From: Lachnospiraceae bacterium AB2028
Lineage (GTDB): Bacteria; Bacillota; Clostridia; Lachnospirales; Lachnospiraceae
Direction: 5' to 3'
NCBI GenBank assembly: GCA_000621425.1
Contig: KK211275.1
Location: 412,523-476,522 of the forward strand
Length of the DNA stretch: 64,000 bases
Part shown: in pieces, positions 17,692 to 27,177 of the stretch
Position numbering within the stretch: the first letter of the stretch is position 1
Layout of the letters: every line of letters begins with the position of its first letter
Notes under the pieces: generated by a model
What the model saw: the letters and a program-made list of their open reading frames with translations, nothing else
Told to the model about the DNA's origin: nothing
The model's database searches: none
Made by a program: the position numbers and the translations under genes

Positions 17692-18579
17692 ATGTCAGTA
17701 TTCACAGGAGCAGGAGTTGCAATCGTAACACCGTTTAAAGAAGACGGATCCATCGACTACGAAGGATTTGCAAAAAACATTGAGTACCAGATCGCAGGTG
17801 GAACAGATGCCGTAATCGTCTGCGGTACCACCGGCGAGGCTGCAACGATGACAGAGGAGGAGCATCTTGATGTGATCCGTTACTGCATCAAGGTAGTTAA
17901 CAAGAGGATCCCTGTTATCGCAGGTACCGGTTCAAATTGCACAAAGACAGCAATATATCTTACACAGGAGGCTGAAAAGGCAGGAGCGGACGCGGCACTT
18001 GTTGTAACACCTTATTATAACAAAGCTACACAGAAGGGACTTAAAGCTCATTTTGAGGCTGTTGCTAAGGCTGTTAACATCCCTCTTATTCTTTACAACA
18101 TTCCCGGAAGAACAGGCGGCGTGAACATACTGCCTGAGACTATGGTTGCTCTTTGTGAGGAAAACGAGAACATCGTTGGAGTAAAGGATGCTACAGGCAA
18201 TTTCTCTCAGCTTGTAAAGCTCATGAGCCTTGCAAAAGGTAAGGTTGATGTTTATTCCGGAAATGACGACCAGGTAGTACCGCTTCTGTCACTTGGCGGA
18301 AAGGGTGTAATATCAGTTCTTTCAAATGTGGCACCTAAGCAGACCCATGATATGTGCCAGAAATTCTTTGACGGAGATGTGGACGGCGCAAGGCAGATAC
18401 AGCTTGATGCCCTGCCTCTTATCAATGCGCTTTTCTGCGAGGTAAATCCCATTCCTGTTAAAAAGGCAATGGCTCTTCAGGGACAGCCGGCAGGACCTCT
18501 TCGTATGCCACTTACCGAGATGGAGCCTGAGCATGCAAAGATGCTTGAGCAGGAGATGAAAGCTTTCGGAGTGCTGTAA
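17692..18579 (+). CDS. dapA: 4-hydroxy-tetrahydrodipicolinate synthase
   Basis: A 295-residue TIM-barrel enzyme that condenses pyruvate with aspartate semialdehyde, the first committed step of lysine and diaminopimelate synthesis. GTTGE at 45-49 binds pyruvate; Tyr135 (in LYNIPGR) and the Schiff-base Lys165 (VGVKDATGN) are in place. ATG 17692 follows GGAGG by 6 to 7 bases. Transcription is governed by the lysine riboswitch just upstream, and a terminator at 18643 makes the gene a single-gene unit. Confidence 0.96.
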   Translation: MSVFTGAGVAIVTPFKEDGSIDYEGFAKNIEYQIAGGTDAVIVCGTTGEAATMTEEEHLDVIRYCIKVVNKRIPVIAGTGSNCTKTAIYLTQEAEKAGADAALVVTPYYNKATQKGLKAHFEAVAKAVNIPLILYNIPGRTGGVNILPETMVALCEENENIVGVKDATGNFSQLVKLMSLAKGKVDVYSGNDDQVVPLLSLGGKGVISVLSNVAPKQTHDMCQKFFDGDVDGARQIQLDALPLINALFCEVNPIPVKKAMALQGQPAGPLRMPLTEMEPEHAKMLEQEMKAFGVL

Positions 18580-18642
18580 TAATTAACGGCTGTACTATTG
18601 ATTTTTTGAAATGAATGGTATATCCTAAAACTGATGAACGGC

Positions 18643-18679
18643 AAAGGCGTCGATATCGTAAGATATTGGCGCCTTTTTT
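18643..18679 (+). terminator. Terminator after dapA
   Basis: A long stem: AAAGGCG-TCG-ATATC with GATATT-GGCGCCTTT, loop GTAA, then a run of T. Confidence 0.85.
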
Positions 18680-18799
18680 ATTTCCTAATGAACGGTAACT
18701 GATTATGCGGTCCGTCAGGACGGACAGGTGTTTTATATCACTTCTTCGTGAAGTGGAACATTTTAAGTGGCAGGATATTATGAATACGAGGAGGCATAT

Positions 18800-21391
18800 A
18801 TGGCGGCATTTGATAAGACTTGTTCCGGAATTCCTATGATGGATGATGCGCTGCAATATATAAGGCTTGGTGACAATGTGGTTTGGCAGGTGACGAACTT
18901 AGACGAGTTCCGCGTGTTAGCAGAGCGGTTTGCGGACCAGGCCATAGCGGATAAAAGGAATCTTATCTATATCCGTTTTGCAGAACATGAGCCGATACTG
19001 ACGCCAAGGGAAGGACTTAAGATCGAGCATGTGGAACTTTCCCACCGTTTTGAGACTTTTACAGTTGATATCCACAACCTGATAGAGCGTGAAGGAAGGG
19101 ATGCTTTCTATGTTTTTGACTGCCTGTCCGAGCTTGAGGCAGCCTGGTCAACGGATCTTATGATGGGCAATTTTTTTCATCTGACCTGTCCCTTTCTTTT
19201 TATCCTGGATACCGTGGCATATTTCCCGGTGATAAGGGGGCGTCATTCTTTTGATGCCATTGCAACCATTAGGGATACCACACAGCTTTTCCTGGATGTA
19301 TTTTCAGAAGATGATGATATTTATGTGAGGCCCATGAAGGTGTGGAAAAGGTATTCGCCCACCATGTTCCAGCCACATATCTTAAAGAAATCAGACATGA
19401 GTTTCAGTGTGCTTTCAGACGGTACAGCGGTAAGCCATTTCTACAGCATAATGAATAAAGGCAAGGCAGATGATGTGGACCAGAACCAGGACAGTTGGGA
19501 AAGATTCTTTAAGTCTACCAGGCGCAAATATGAAGCCGGCGAGGATGTCACGGAGGAATGCCACAGGATGTGCAATATCATGCTTACCCGTGATGAAAGG
19601 ATGAGGAAACTTATTAAGGCTAACTTCAGGCCGGAAGATTATTTCGAAATTCATTCCAGGATGGTCGGAACAGGAATGATAGGCGGAAAGGCCTGCGGTA
19701 TGCTACTTTCAAGGAAGATAGTGGAAAACAACCGGCCGGATATCTTCCCGAGGATAGAGCCTCATGATTCGTTCTATATAGGCTCGGACGTTTTCTATGC
19801 GTTCATAGTTGATAACGGATTCTGGGATCTGCGAATTAAACAGAGGACTGAAGAAGGTTTCTTTAAACTTGCGGATGAATTTGCGGAAAAGCTCATGGCG
19901 GGAAAGTTTTCCGGAAGGATAGAAAATGAATTCAGAAGGATACTGGATTATTACGGCAGCGATCCATTCATATGCAGATCCAGTTCGATTCTTGAGGATG
20001 GTTTCGGAAATGCCTTTGCCGGAAAATATGAGTCGGTTTTCTGTGGCAATATGGGCACGCCGGAGGAAAGACTTGAAGAGTTTGAAAATGCGATAAAGGA
20101 AGTATATGCATCTACCATGAGCGCGGCTGCCCTTGATTACAGAAAGAGACGAGGCCTTGAAAAGCGGGACGAGCAGATGTCCATACTTGTGCAGCGTGTT
20201 TCCGGGTCCAGGTATGATAGTTTCTTTATGCCATGTGCGGCAGGCGTGGGCTATTCTATGAGCCCTTACCGAATCGGGAATGTAAAATCGGAGTCTGGAA
20301 TGTTAAGGCTGGTAATGGGACTCGGAACGGCCGCTGTTGACCGCAGGACCGGTTCATATCCAAGGATGGTATCTCTTGATGCCCCTTCAAAAATAATACA
20401 TTCTACTATGTCTGACCGCCAGCAATATTCACAGCGTATCGTAGACGGTGTGAGCCTGGAGAGCGGCGAGGTGGAAGGCTTTGATCCACTTAAAATAAGT
20501 GAAAAGTTTCCGTATTATCAGAAAAAGCTGCTCTTTTCACATAATTCCGACACAGAGAGGATGCTACGTGAACAGGGACAAAAGAGGGAAGTGCTGTATG
20601 TTTCCTGTGAAGGACTGACGAAAAATGAAGCATTGATGAAGGATATGCAGGACATACTTGCTCTTATTCAGGAACATTACGAATACCCGGTAGATACGGA
20701 GTATACCATCAATATTGCTCAGGACGGAAACTATGTCATAGACCTGCTGCAGTGCAGACCGCTTCAGCTTACCCAGGACGGTGACAAAGTGGAATTCCCG
20801 GAAAATGTCATGGCTGATCAGGTTCTGCTTGAGACAAAGGGTGTTTCAATGGGCTTTTCCAGGAAGATCAGGCTGGATGCAGTAGTCTATATCGATCCTA
20901 TTAAATATTACAATATGCCTTATAAAATGAAATATGACATAAAGAAAGCTTTGTCAGATGTTAACTGGTATTACAAGGGAAAGGACAAGAAACTTCTTTT
21001 GCTTACCCCCGGGCGGATATGCACTTCTTCGCCGGAGTTAGGAGTGCCATCTACCTTTGCGGAGATAAGCGAGTTCAATGTTATAGCAGAAGTATCTGAA
21101 TCAAAGGCGGGATACATACCTGAGCTAAGCTATGGCAGCCATATATTCCAGGATCTTGTGGAGGCAGGGATACTTTATACAGCTGTATTTGAGGGGCAGA
21201 GTACAAAGAGCTATAGGCCTGAGCTTTTAAGGAACGGTGCAGAAAGTGGGGTTATTAAACGGATCACGGCAGAGATTACCACATTAAGTCCTGAAAATGA
21301 AGGGATACTTAAGGTTTACGATGTATCGGATGCAGGGATGTATCTGTACTATGACATAACGGAGGAAAGGCTATTGGTAGTGCAGGAGTGA
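18800..21391 (+). CDS. PEP/pyruvate-binding domain protein, no phosphohistidine domain
   Basis: An 863-residue soluble protein. Residues 1-230 look like a RecA/KaiC-like alpha/beta domain (HNLIEREGRDAFYVFDCLSEL) without a clear P-loop. From about 295 a PPDK_N/PEP-synthase-like ATP-grasp domain begins (GTGMIGGKACGMLLSRKI), with CRSSSILEDGFGNAFAGKYES near 395 and a closing LLQCRPLQ near 655. The swivelling His domain and the PEP-binding barrel of PPDK and PEP synthase are absent. ATG 18800 has GAGGAGG 5 bases upstream; a GTG at 18767 is weaker. It may be an ATP-dependent phosphotransferase or sensor; function is unknown. Confidence 0.8.
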   Translation: MAAFDKTCSGIPMMDDALQYIRLGDNVVWQVTNLDEFRVLAERFADQAIADKRNLIYIRFAEHEPILTPREGLKIEHVELSHRFETFTVDIHNLIEREGRDAFYVFDCLSELEAAWSTDLMMGNFFHLTCPFLFILDTVAYFPVIRGRHSFDAIATIRDTTQLFLDVFSEDDDIYVRPMKVWKRYSPTMFQPHILKKSDMSFSVLSDGTAVSHFYSIMNKGKADDVDQNQDSWERFFKSTRRKYEAGEDVTEECHRMCNIMLTRDERMRKLIKANFRPEDYFEIHSRMVGTGMIGGKACGMLLSRKIVENNRPDIFPRIEPHDSFYIGSDVFYAFIVDNGFWDLRIKQRTEEGFFKLADEFAEKLMAGKFSGRIENEFRRILDYYGSDPFICRSSSILEDGFGNAFAGKYESVFCGNMGTPEERLEEFENAIKEVYASTMSAAALDYRKRRGLEKRDEQMSILVQRVSGSRYDSFFMPCAAGVGYSMSPYRIGNVKSESGMLRLVMGLGTAAVDRRTGSYPRMVSLDAPSKIIHSTMSDRQQYSQRIVDGVSLESGEVEGFDPLKISEKFPYYQKKLLFSHNSDTERMLREQGQKREVLYVSCEGLTKNEALMKDMQDILALIQEHYEYPVDTEYTINIAQDGNYVIDLLQCRPLQLTQDGDKVEFPENVMADQVLLETKGVSMGFSRKIRLDAVVYIDPIKYYNMPYKMKYDIKKALSDVNWYYKGKDKKLLLLTPGRICTSSPELGVPSTFAEISEFNVIAEVSESKAGYIPELSYGSHIFQDLVEAGILYTAVFEGQSTKSYRPELLRNGAESGVIKRITAEITTLSPENEGILKVYDVSDAGMYLYYDITEERLLVVQE

Positions 21392-21443
21392 CATGCTGTT
21401 TCAGCTCCTGTTTACGGTGAAAAATTTTTGGCAGATTTTGTAA

Positions 21444-21473
21444 AACGGGCGGTATAATCCGTCCGTTTTTTAC
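21444..21473 (+). terminator. Terminator after the PEP-binding protein gene
   Basis: AACGGGCGG at 21444-21452 and CCGTCCGTT at 21459-21467 form a stem with one G:T pair, followed by T residues. Confidence 0.85.
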
Positions 21474-21597
21474 ACAATCAAAATCTGTTTTTATGATAAA
21501 ATAAACAAGATGGGCTTTCGAAGTTTTGTATTATTTTCGGGTGTTGAATGAGCTAAAGGTTTAAGATAGTTTTAATGATTATGAAAGGATAGAAACC

Positions 21598-22515
21598 ATG
21601 AGATATTTTCTGACAAATGATAGGATAAAGGTAGAAATCGATTCATTCGGGGCAGAAATAAAGTCCGTAGTGAACAGGAATAATATGCGGGAATACATGT
21701 GGTACGGTGATCCAAAATTCTGGGGACGTACATCGCCGGTACTTTTCCCCTTTGTAGGAAGTCTCAAGGATAAGAAATACATCTGGAAAGGCGTGGAATA
21801 TCCTATGGGACAGCACGGTTTTGCAAGGGATAATGAATTTGACTTGCTTAGCCGGACTGATGATGAGATATGGTTTTCATTTAAGTCAAATGATGAGACT
21901 CTTACAAAATATCCTTTTGAATTTGAATTGCAGATTGGTTATAAAATGACATCCGGAAATGAAACGGATGATGTAAAAGTCATGTGGAAGGTCATAAATC
22001 CTGCTTCAGATATCATGTATTTTTCAATAGGGGCGCATCCGGCTTTCCTTTGTCCCTTTCATGGATATGACAGAAAAAAGAATAACTGTAAGACCGGCTA
22101 CAAACTGTTTTTTGAAGGGACGGACATGATACATCATCACGGCAATGATGTGGCCAAAGGACTGGCAATACGGGAAGACATAGAGATGCCTCTTGATAAC
22201 GGTTATGTGACGATCACGGATGATTTCTTTGACCGTTGTACATATATGATAGAGGGAAATCAGACAAATCGCGTGGGCATAGCAGACGAGGAAGGAAAGC
22301 ATATAGTGGATGTATGTTTTGATACGCCTTTATTTGCTGTCTGGTCGCCTGAAAAGAAAAATGCCCCCTTCATCTGCATAGAACCCTGGTACGGCAGGTG
22401 TGATGCAGCTGATTTTGAAGGTGATTTAAGCCAAAGGGAATTTACGAATGTGCTTGAATCAGGACAGACTTTTGAAGGCGGATACACGATGAAGTTTTAC
22501 GAGTATTACTGGTGA
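21598..22515 (+). CDS. Aldose 1-epimerase family protein (LacX-like)
   Basis: A 305-residue beta-sandwich sugar mutarotase. Family marks are YMWYGDPKFWGRTSPVLFPFVG near residue 25, the catalytic-region His in GQHGFARDNEF, the second His in IGAHPAF near 147, and a C-terminal CIEPWYGRCD. GalM-type enzymes interconvert alpha and beta anomers of free sugars; LacX-like members have uncertain natural substrates. Ribosome site AAAGGA before ATG 21598. Single gene between a terminator and the ankyrin-like membrane protein. Confidence 0.9.
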   Translation: MRYFLTNDRIKVEIDSFGAEIKSVVNRNNMREYMWYGDPKFWGRTSPVLFPFVGSLKDKKYIWKGVEYPMGQHGFARDNEFDLLSRTDDEIWFSFKSNDETLTKYPFEFELQIGYKMTSGNETDDVKVMWKVINPASDIMYFSIGAHPAFLCPFHGYDRKKNNCKTGYKLFFEGTDMIHHHGNDVAKGLAIREDIEMPLDNGYVTITDDFFDRCTYMIEGNQTNRVGIADEEGKHIVDVCFDTPLFAVWSPEKKNAPFICIEPWYGRCDAADFEGDLSQREFTNVLESGQTFEGGYTMKFYEYYW

Positions 22516-22613
22516 GCTTATATACGTGCTTGGGATGAAATGTACGGGAAGTATAATCTTGGAAAATAAGCGGCAAATATAGTAAAATACATGGGTCAGG
22601 GGGACGACAGTAT

Positions 22614-23747
22614 ATGGCATTTATGGCGCTTGTAATGGCAGGGATTGTGCTGCTTGTCTTAGGAGTTTTGATTCTTATCGGCATAGTGCTGATAGTTGTT
22701 GGATTAGTGCTTCGGGCACACGACCATAAAATAGCATCAAATATTCTATTTGTGGCAGGCGGCGTGATGATAGTAAGCATTGCGGCTCTTGTTGTGCTTG
22801 TGCTCAACCAGCCTAAGGAGATTGATACCCCTAACGGTACTGCATCTGTAAAAAAGAGCTGGATAAATACTTACGAGAAAGCACTGGAAGAGCATGACCT
22901 TAAGAAACTCAAAAAACTCATAGATAAGCATCCGGAGATGATCTATTATTATGACAACAATCATGTGATGCTTTTGGATTACGGCCTGTATAACTGCGAT
23001 GTGGAAATAATGGAGATCGCCGTTGATGCAGGGGCTGAGTTTGATGAACCTTTAAGATACGACCATATGAATTTTTACTGCTCACTGGATTCGTTTTTTG
23101 ATGAGCTGGATTATCCCAGATGGGAAAAAGATGAAAGTGAACGGACTAAGGAGGGCGAAACCACAAGGGAGATGATCGACGCGATCGGATATGCGATCGA
23201 CCATGGCGCAAGGACCAGCTGGACTCCCAAAAACGGCTATCAGTATTCTAAATTTGAAACTCAGGTATCTAACTGGATAAAATCAGACGGAGACGTAAGT
23301 GATCTTGATATGGAACTGCTGGATCTTGTAAGTTCTGACGGATCGGCTGCCTCATCACTTGCCGAAACAGCATCCAGGCTGGAAACATTTAGTATTCCCG
23401 GCGAGCAGGTGATGCTCTATGTTGCAGAACAGCCCGGCGGAGAGATGTCACTTGAGGAATTCGAGGAAGGGAGCGTTTCCTTTACGGTATATTATTCGGG
23501 TTTAGTAGTAGATAAAAATGACGAGCAGAGGCGGCTGGCTGGAGCAGACTTTGACGATGTAACGGCCTATTGTGATGCTATCATAGACGGAAGCATCGGT
23601 GTGCGGAGCGATGACGGCTGCGACCTGCCTTCATATGCCGTGTATGCCTATGATGAGAACGGAAATGAATATACCATAACCGCTGCGTCAGACGGCTGGG
23701 TTACCAACCTGGACTACATAATTGATCTGTTGTCATCATATTATTAA
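22614..23747 (+). CDS. Membrane protein with ankyrin-like region
   Basis: A 377-residue protein with two N-terminal membrane helices (about 4-32 and 42-62) and a soluble remainder. Residues 72-200 resemble degenerate ankyrin repeats (EEHDLKKLKKLIDKHPEMI, then LLDYGLYNCDVEIMEIAVDAGAEFD, then AIGYAIDHGARTSW). The last 120 residues are acidic and beta-rich and have no recognised family. Ribosome site AGGGGG before ATG 22614. It lies 44 bases before the HD-GYP gene and may be cotranscribed with it. Function unknown. Confidence 0.7.
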   Translation: MAFMALVMAGIVLLVLGVLILIGIVLIVVGLVLRAHDHKIASNILFVAGGVMIVSIAALVVLVLNQPKEIDTPNGTASVKKSWINTYEKALEEHDLKKLKKLIDKHPEMIYYYDNNHVMLLDYGLYNCDVEIMEIAVDAGAEFDEPLRYDHMNFYCSLDSFFDELDYPRWEKDESERTKEGETTREMIDAIGYAIDHGARTSWTPKNGYQYSKFETQVSNWIKSDGDVSDLDMELLDLVSSDGSAASSLAETASRLETFSIPGEQVMLYVAEQPGGEMSLEEFEEGSVSFTVYYSGLVVDKNDEQRRLAGADFDDVTAYCDAIIDGSIGVRSDDGCDLPSYAVYAYDENGNEYTITAASDGWVTNLDYIIDLLSSYY

Positions 23748-23791
23748 TTATTTGGGGATCATCGGGGGGAGGATCTGCAAAAGGAGGAAAA

Positions 23792-25849
23792 ATGCAGGAT
23801 AATAATTCCGGTTTCGGAAAGGCCTGGAAAATTCTTACAACGCAAAGGGAAGTGCCGAAGATCACCATAGTATTTCCGCTTGTGATCTATGTGCTGCTCA
23901 CTATTCTGGTGATACTATCGGGGCAGATCGGGGGACAGATATCCCTGGGGGCATACTCAGTTTCGCCTTCAGCTTTTACAGGGGCATTGGCATCCCTTGC
24001 CAATATCTGTCTGGTTTATATGGTCCTTAACTATAAGAGGCTTGGTTTCGTTGTCTCTATGATAGGTCTATTGCTTCAGATGCCTAGGCTGATCGTGTTG
24101 CTTTTTGTTCAGCATAATACTATGGGCATACCGGCGATCTTTACCGCTTTATTCACGATCATCATGCTTGCCATAATCCTGCTCAATCATATAAAAATGG
24201 AAAAGGAGCATGAGAGGTTAAGGCTTCTTTTCGACCAGACGGCCACATCGCTTGTAAACGCAATCGATACAAAGGACAAATATACTCACGGCCATTCATC
24301 AAGGGTAGCCGGATATTCAAGAAAGCTTGCAGAAATGAATGGGAAAACTCCCAGCGAATGCGAGGCTGTTTTTTATGCCGCACTCCTTCATGATGTAGGA
24401 AAGATAGGTGTTCCCAGTAGTATTATCAATAAGGACGGCAATCTTTCAGAGGATGAATATGAGACCGTAAAGGAGCATCCTGTAATGGGCGCCCAGATTC
24501 TTGAGCAGATAAAGGAATATCCGTATCTAAGCAAAGGTGCTCGTTATCATCATGAGAATTTTGACGGAACAGGATATCCCGAGGGACTTAAAGGAGAAGA
24601 AATTCCTGAAATTGCGAGGATCATTGCAATTGCGGATGCCTATGATGCCATGACATCTATAAGAAGCTACCGTGATCCTATGCCACAGGACAGGGTAAGG
24701 GAAGAAATCGTCAAGGGTATAGGAACCCAGTTTGATGCAGATTATGCAAGACTCATGCTGCAGCTTATTGACCAGGATACTGACTATGACATGAAGGAAA
24801 AGCCGGATGAGGAAGATGACGGCAAAGACCTTGTAATAACAGAACATCGGAGCATTATTTCAGAGGGAATCCTTGTAACGCCGTATATGACTACTGTCAG
24901 CCTGGCTGTAAGCTCGGATGATGAAACATCAGGCATAGCGCCTGTACCGTCCCTTGTGCTTTTTGATTCACTTGACGGTATTACACACAGCAGCGAAAAA
25001 GAGATAAAGAGCAGGTGCTATTTCGAGTACGGGGAATTATGGTTTGACGGCAGGAGTGAGTCAACCGGAGCAAGGAAGATACAGAGCAAGACCTTTGATT
25101 ACGGATCTGCTGATGTAAAGCTTAACGGCGAATATATGATCTCGGCCGTAAGGATCAAGGATCATGCAATGATAAGGATAGCCGGAAAATCGCAGACTGT
25201 TGAGACAGTCATCGCACTTCCTGACAGCACCAGGTTTATGTATATTGGACTTACGGGTTCCCACTGTAATTTTACGGATATTAATATTGCTAAATCGGCG
25301 GATGAGTGTTCCGAGGATTATATTCCCAGAATTGCTGAAGAAATAAGCTATATTGATCTTCCGGAAGGCGATGTTCCAAATATACAGATAGACGGTCCGC
25401 GCACGGCCGCATCAAAGGGCATAGAGCTAAAAGACGGACTAAAGATTTCCTTCCATACAAAGAGCCTTCCCACTGCAAGGCTTGTATGGCACTGCCCTTT
25501 CATTGATATATTCAGCGATGAGGACGGTATTGTTGGAGGTACGGATTACATAGACCATGCCCTGATTCGTTTTGACGGTGAGTCCTGGGCCTGTGACAAG
25601 AACAGCATTGTTGAACTTGATGTAAGGATGGGGAACGGGTTTAAGGACTGGGAGCATTGGAAAGTCCTTAACCGCAACGGATATGATGCAACGGTGACAT
25701 TTAAGGTCAGAGGGAATACGGTAACAGTTATTACGGAGAATGGCGGCATAGCCATTAGGAATACGGTTAAGTTAAGCGGAGCAAATAAAAATGTATATGC
25801 GGCAATTACCGGCGACCAGGTGGCTGTGACGAACATACGAATTGGGTGA
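23792..25849 (+). CDS. HD-GYP domain protein with N-terminal membrane domain
   Basis: A 685-residue protein. Four membrane helices fill residues 20-132. An HD-GYP domain follows at about 145-330, with HGHSSRVAGYS, the metal-binding HDVGK, and HHENFDGTGYPEGL, so the catalytic residues of c-di-GMP phosphodiesterases are in place. The last 340 residues are beta-rich and have no family I recognise; two stretches look related to laminin/concanavalin-like sandwich domains. GGAGG precedes ATG 23792. It probably hydrolyses c-di-GMP at the membrane in response to a signal sensed by the unusual C-terminus. Confidence 0.88.
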   Translation: MQDNNSGFGKAWKILTTQREVPKITIVFPLVIYVLLTILVILSGQIGGQISLGAYSVSPSAFTGALASLANICLVYMVLNYKRLGFVVSMIGLLLQMPRLIVLLFVQHNTMGIPAIFTALFTIIMLAIILLNHIKMEKEHERLRLLFDQTATSLVNAIDTKDKYTHGHSSRVAGYSRKLAEMNGKTPSECEAVFYAALLHDVGKIGVPSSIINKDGNLSEDEYETVKEHPVMGAQILEQIKEYPYLSKGARYHHENFDGTGYPEGLKGEEIPEIARIIAIADAYDAMTSIRSYRDPMPQDRVREEIVKGIGTQFDADYARLMLQLIDQDTDYDMKEKPDEEDDGKDLVITEHRSIISEGILVTPYMTTVSLAVSSDDETSGIAPVPSLVLFDSLDGITHSSEKEIKSRCYFEYGELWFDGRSESTGARKIQSKTFDYGSADVKLNGEYMISAVRIKDHAMIRIAGKSQTVETVIALPDSTRFMYIGLTGSHCNFTDINIAKSADECSEDYIPRIAEEISYIDLPEGDVPNIQIDGPRTAASKGIELKDGLKISFHTKSLPTARLVWHCPFIDIFSDEDGIVGGTDYIDHALIRFDGESWACDKNSIVELDVRMGNGFKDWEHWKVLNRNGYDATVTFKVRGNTVTVITENGGIAIRNTVKLSGANKNVYAAITGDQVAVTNIRIG

Positions 25850-25862
25850 GCCGGTTAATGAA

Positions 25863-26750
25863 ATGAATAACTTAAAGCTATTTATGACAATTATGTCTGT
25901 GGTTGCAGCAGTGTCTGTTGTGGGATGCAGCACGGAGGCGGTGCAGCCGGAAGGCAATGGTACAGTGGTGACTGTGACTGAGGATGCAGGTGCTGAAGGT
26001 AATGGTGAGTCTATTATGGAAAATCCGGCTGCTGATACAGATATAGAAACGGATACCGATGAGAATGGTGCTGATGTCGGAGTTGTGGCAGATGTTAGTG
26101 AAACGGAAACCGCAAGCGAAAGCACTGAAGATGATGTGAGCGAACAGTTTTATATCTCGCCCATAACAGATGAGATATTTGCAAGAATAGAAGGGAAGTC
26201 TTTCAAGGCTGATTGCACCCTGTCAAGGGATGACCTGCGCTATCTGCATGTGTTGCATAAGGATCTGGATGGCAACGTGCATGAGGGTGAGATGATAGTG
26301 AACTATCATATTGCTGAAGATGTTCTTGATATTTTAAAGCAGCTGTATGAGGCAGACTATCCTATTGAGAAGATACGTCTGGTGGATGAGTATGATGCAG
26401 ATGATGAGGCGTCGATGGAGGATAACAATTCATCTGCTTTCAATTTCAGGTTTATCTCCCATACTACAAAGGTTTCAAAGCATGGCTTAGGACTTGCTGT
26501 TGATATAAACACCCTTTACAATCCATATACAAAGGTTGTTGACGGAGAAAGGATAGTAGAGCCTATTACCGGAGAACCATACTTGGACCGTGATGCAGAT
26601 TTCCCCTATAAAATCGATGAAAATGACCTTTGCTATAAGCTTTTCATGGAAAAGGGATTTGAATGGGGCGGAGCATGGAAAGACCGTAAGGATTATCAGC
26701 ATTTCGAGATACCTACGGCACAGATTGCGGAGTGGTATCCGGATAACTGA
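25863..26750 (+). CDS. M15 family D-Ala-D-Ala carboxypeptidase lipoprotein (VanY-like)
   Basis: A 295-residue protein with a lipoprotein signal ending in VSVVGC, then an acidic low-complexity linker to about residue 100, then an M15_4 peptidase domain. Zinc-site motifs are SKHGLGLAVDIN near 210 and DYQHFEIP near 283. Such enzymes trim the terminal D-Ala from peptidoglycan stem peptides outside the cell. ATG 25863 gives a clean signal peptide; a TTG at 25842 would overlap the HD-GYP gene. It is tightly packed with its neighbours on both sides. Confidence 0.85.
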   Translation: MNNLKLFMTIMSVVAAVSVVGCSTEAVQPEGNGTVVTVTEDAGAEGNGESIMENPAADTDIETDTDENGADVGVVADVSETETASESTEDDVSEQFYISPITDEIFARIEGKSFKADCTLSRDDLRYLHVLHKDLDGNVHEGEMIVNYHIAEDVLDILKQLYEADYPIEKIRLVDEYDADDEASMEDNNSSAFNFRFISHTTKVSKHGLGLAVDINTLYNPYTKVVDGERIVEPITGEPYLDRDADFPYKIDENDLCYKLFMEKGFEWGGAWKDRKDYQHFEIPTAQIAEWYPDN

Positions 26751-26768
26751 CCTGACTTGATATAATCC

Positions 26769-27155
26769 ATGAAAAATAATAAACGCTTAATCTACGGAAT
26801 ACTTACAGTTGTACTGATCGCCATAGAGGTGCTGATCGCACTTTTCGTGCATGACAGTTTTGTGCGTCCCTATGTGGGCGATATGCTGGTGGTAATAGCG
26901 GTATACTGCTTTGCGAGGATTTTTATCCCTGATGGTGTCCGCTTGATGCCGCTGTATGTATTTCTATTTGCGGCGCTTGTGGAGGTGCTGCAGTTCTTTC
27001 ACATAGTGGATGTCTTGGGGGTGGGAGATTCGGCATTTTTCCGGACCCTTATTGGAGGAACCTTTGACATAAAGGATATAGTCTGCTATGGGATGGGATG
27101 CATCATTCTTGGAGTCCGGGAGTGGATATGTTTTAAGGCAGCCAGGGATACGTGA
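26769..27155 (+). CDS. DUF2809-like membrane protein
   Basis: A 128-residue protein with four membrane helices and the DUF2809 pattern: a first helix then VGDMLVVIAVYCFAR, FAALVEVLQFFHIVDVLG, and a final helix after DIKDIVCYGMGC. The family is of unknown function, found in many Firmicutes and Bacteroidetes. The gene follows the carboxypeptidase by 18 bases and precedes the next membrane protein by 22 bases, so the group is likely one transcript. Confidence 0.75.
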   Translation: MKNNKRLIYGILTVVLIAIEVLIALFVHDSFVRPYVGDMLVVIAVYCFARIFIPDGVRLMPLYVFLFAALVEVLQFFHIVDVLGVGDSAFFRTLIGGTFDIKDIVCYGMGCIILGVREWICFKAARDT

Positions 27156-27177
27156 TTATTAATGGAGGAAGCTGAAA

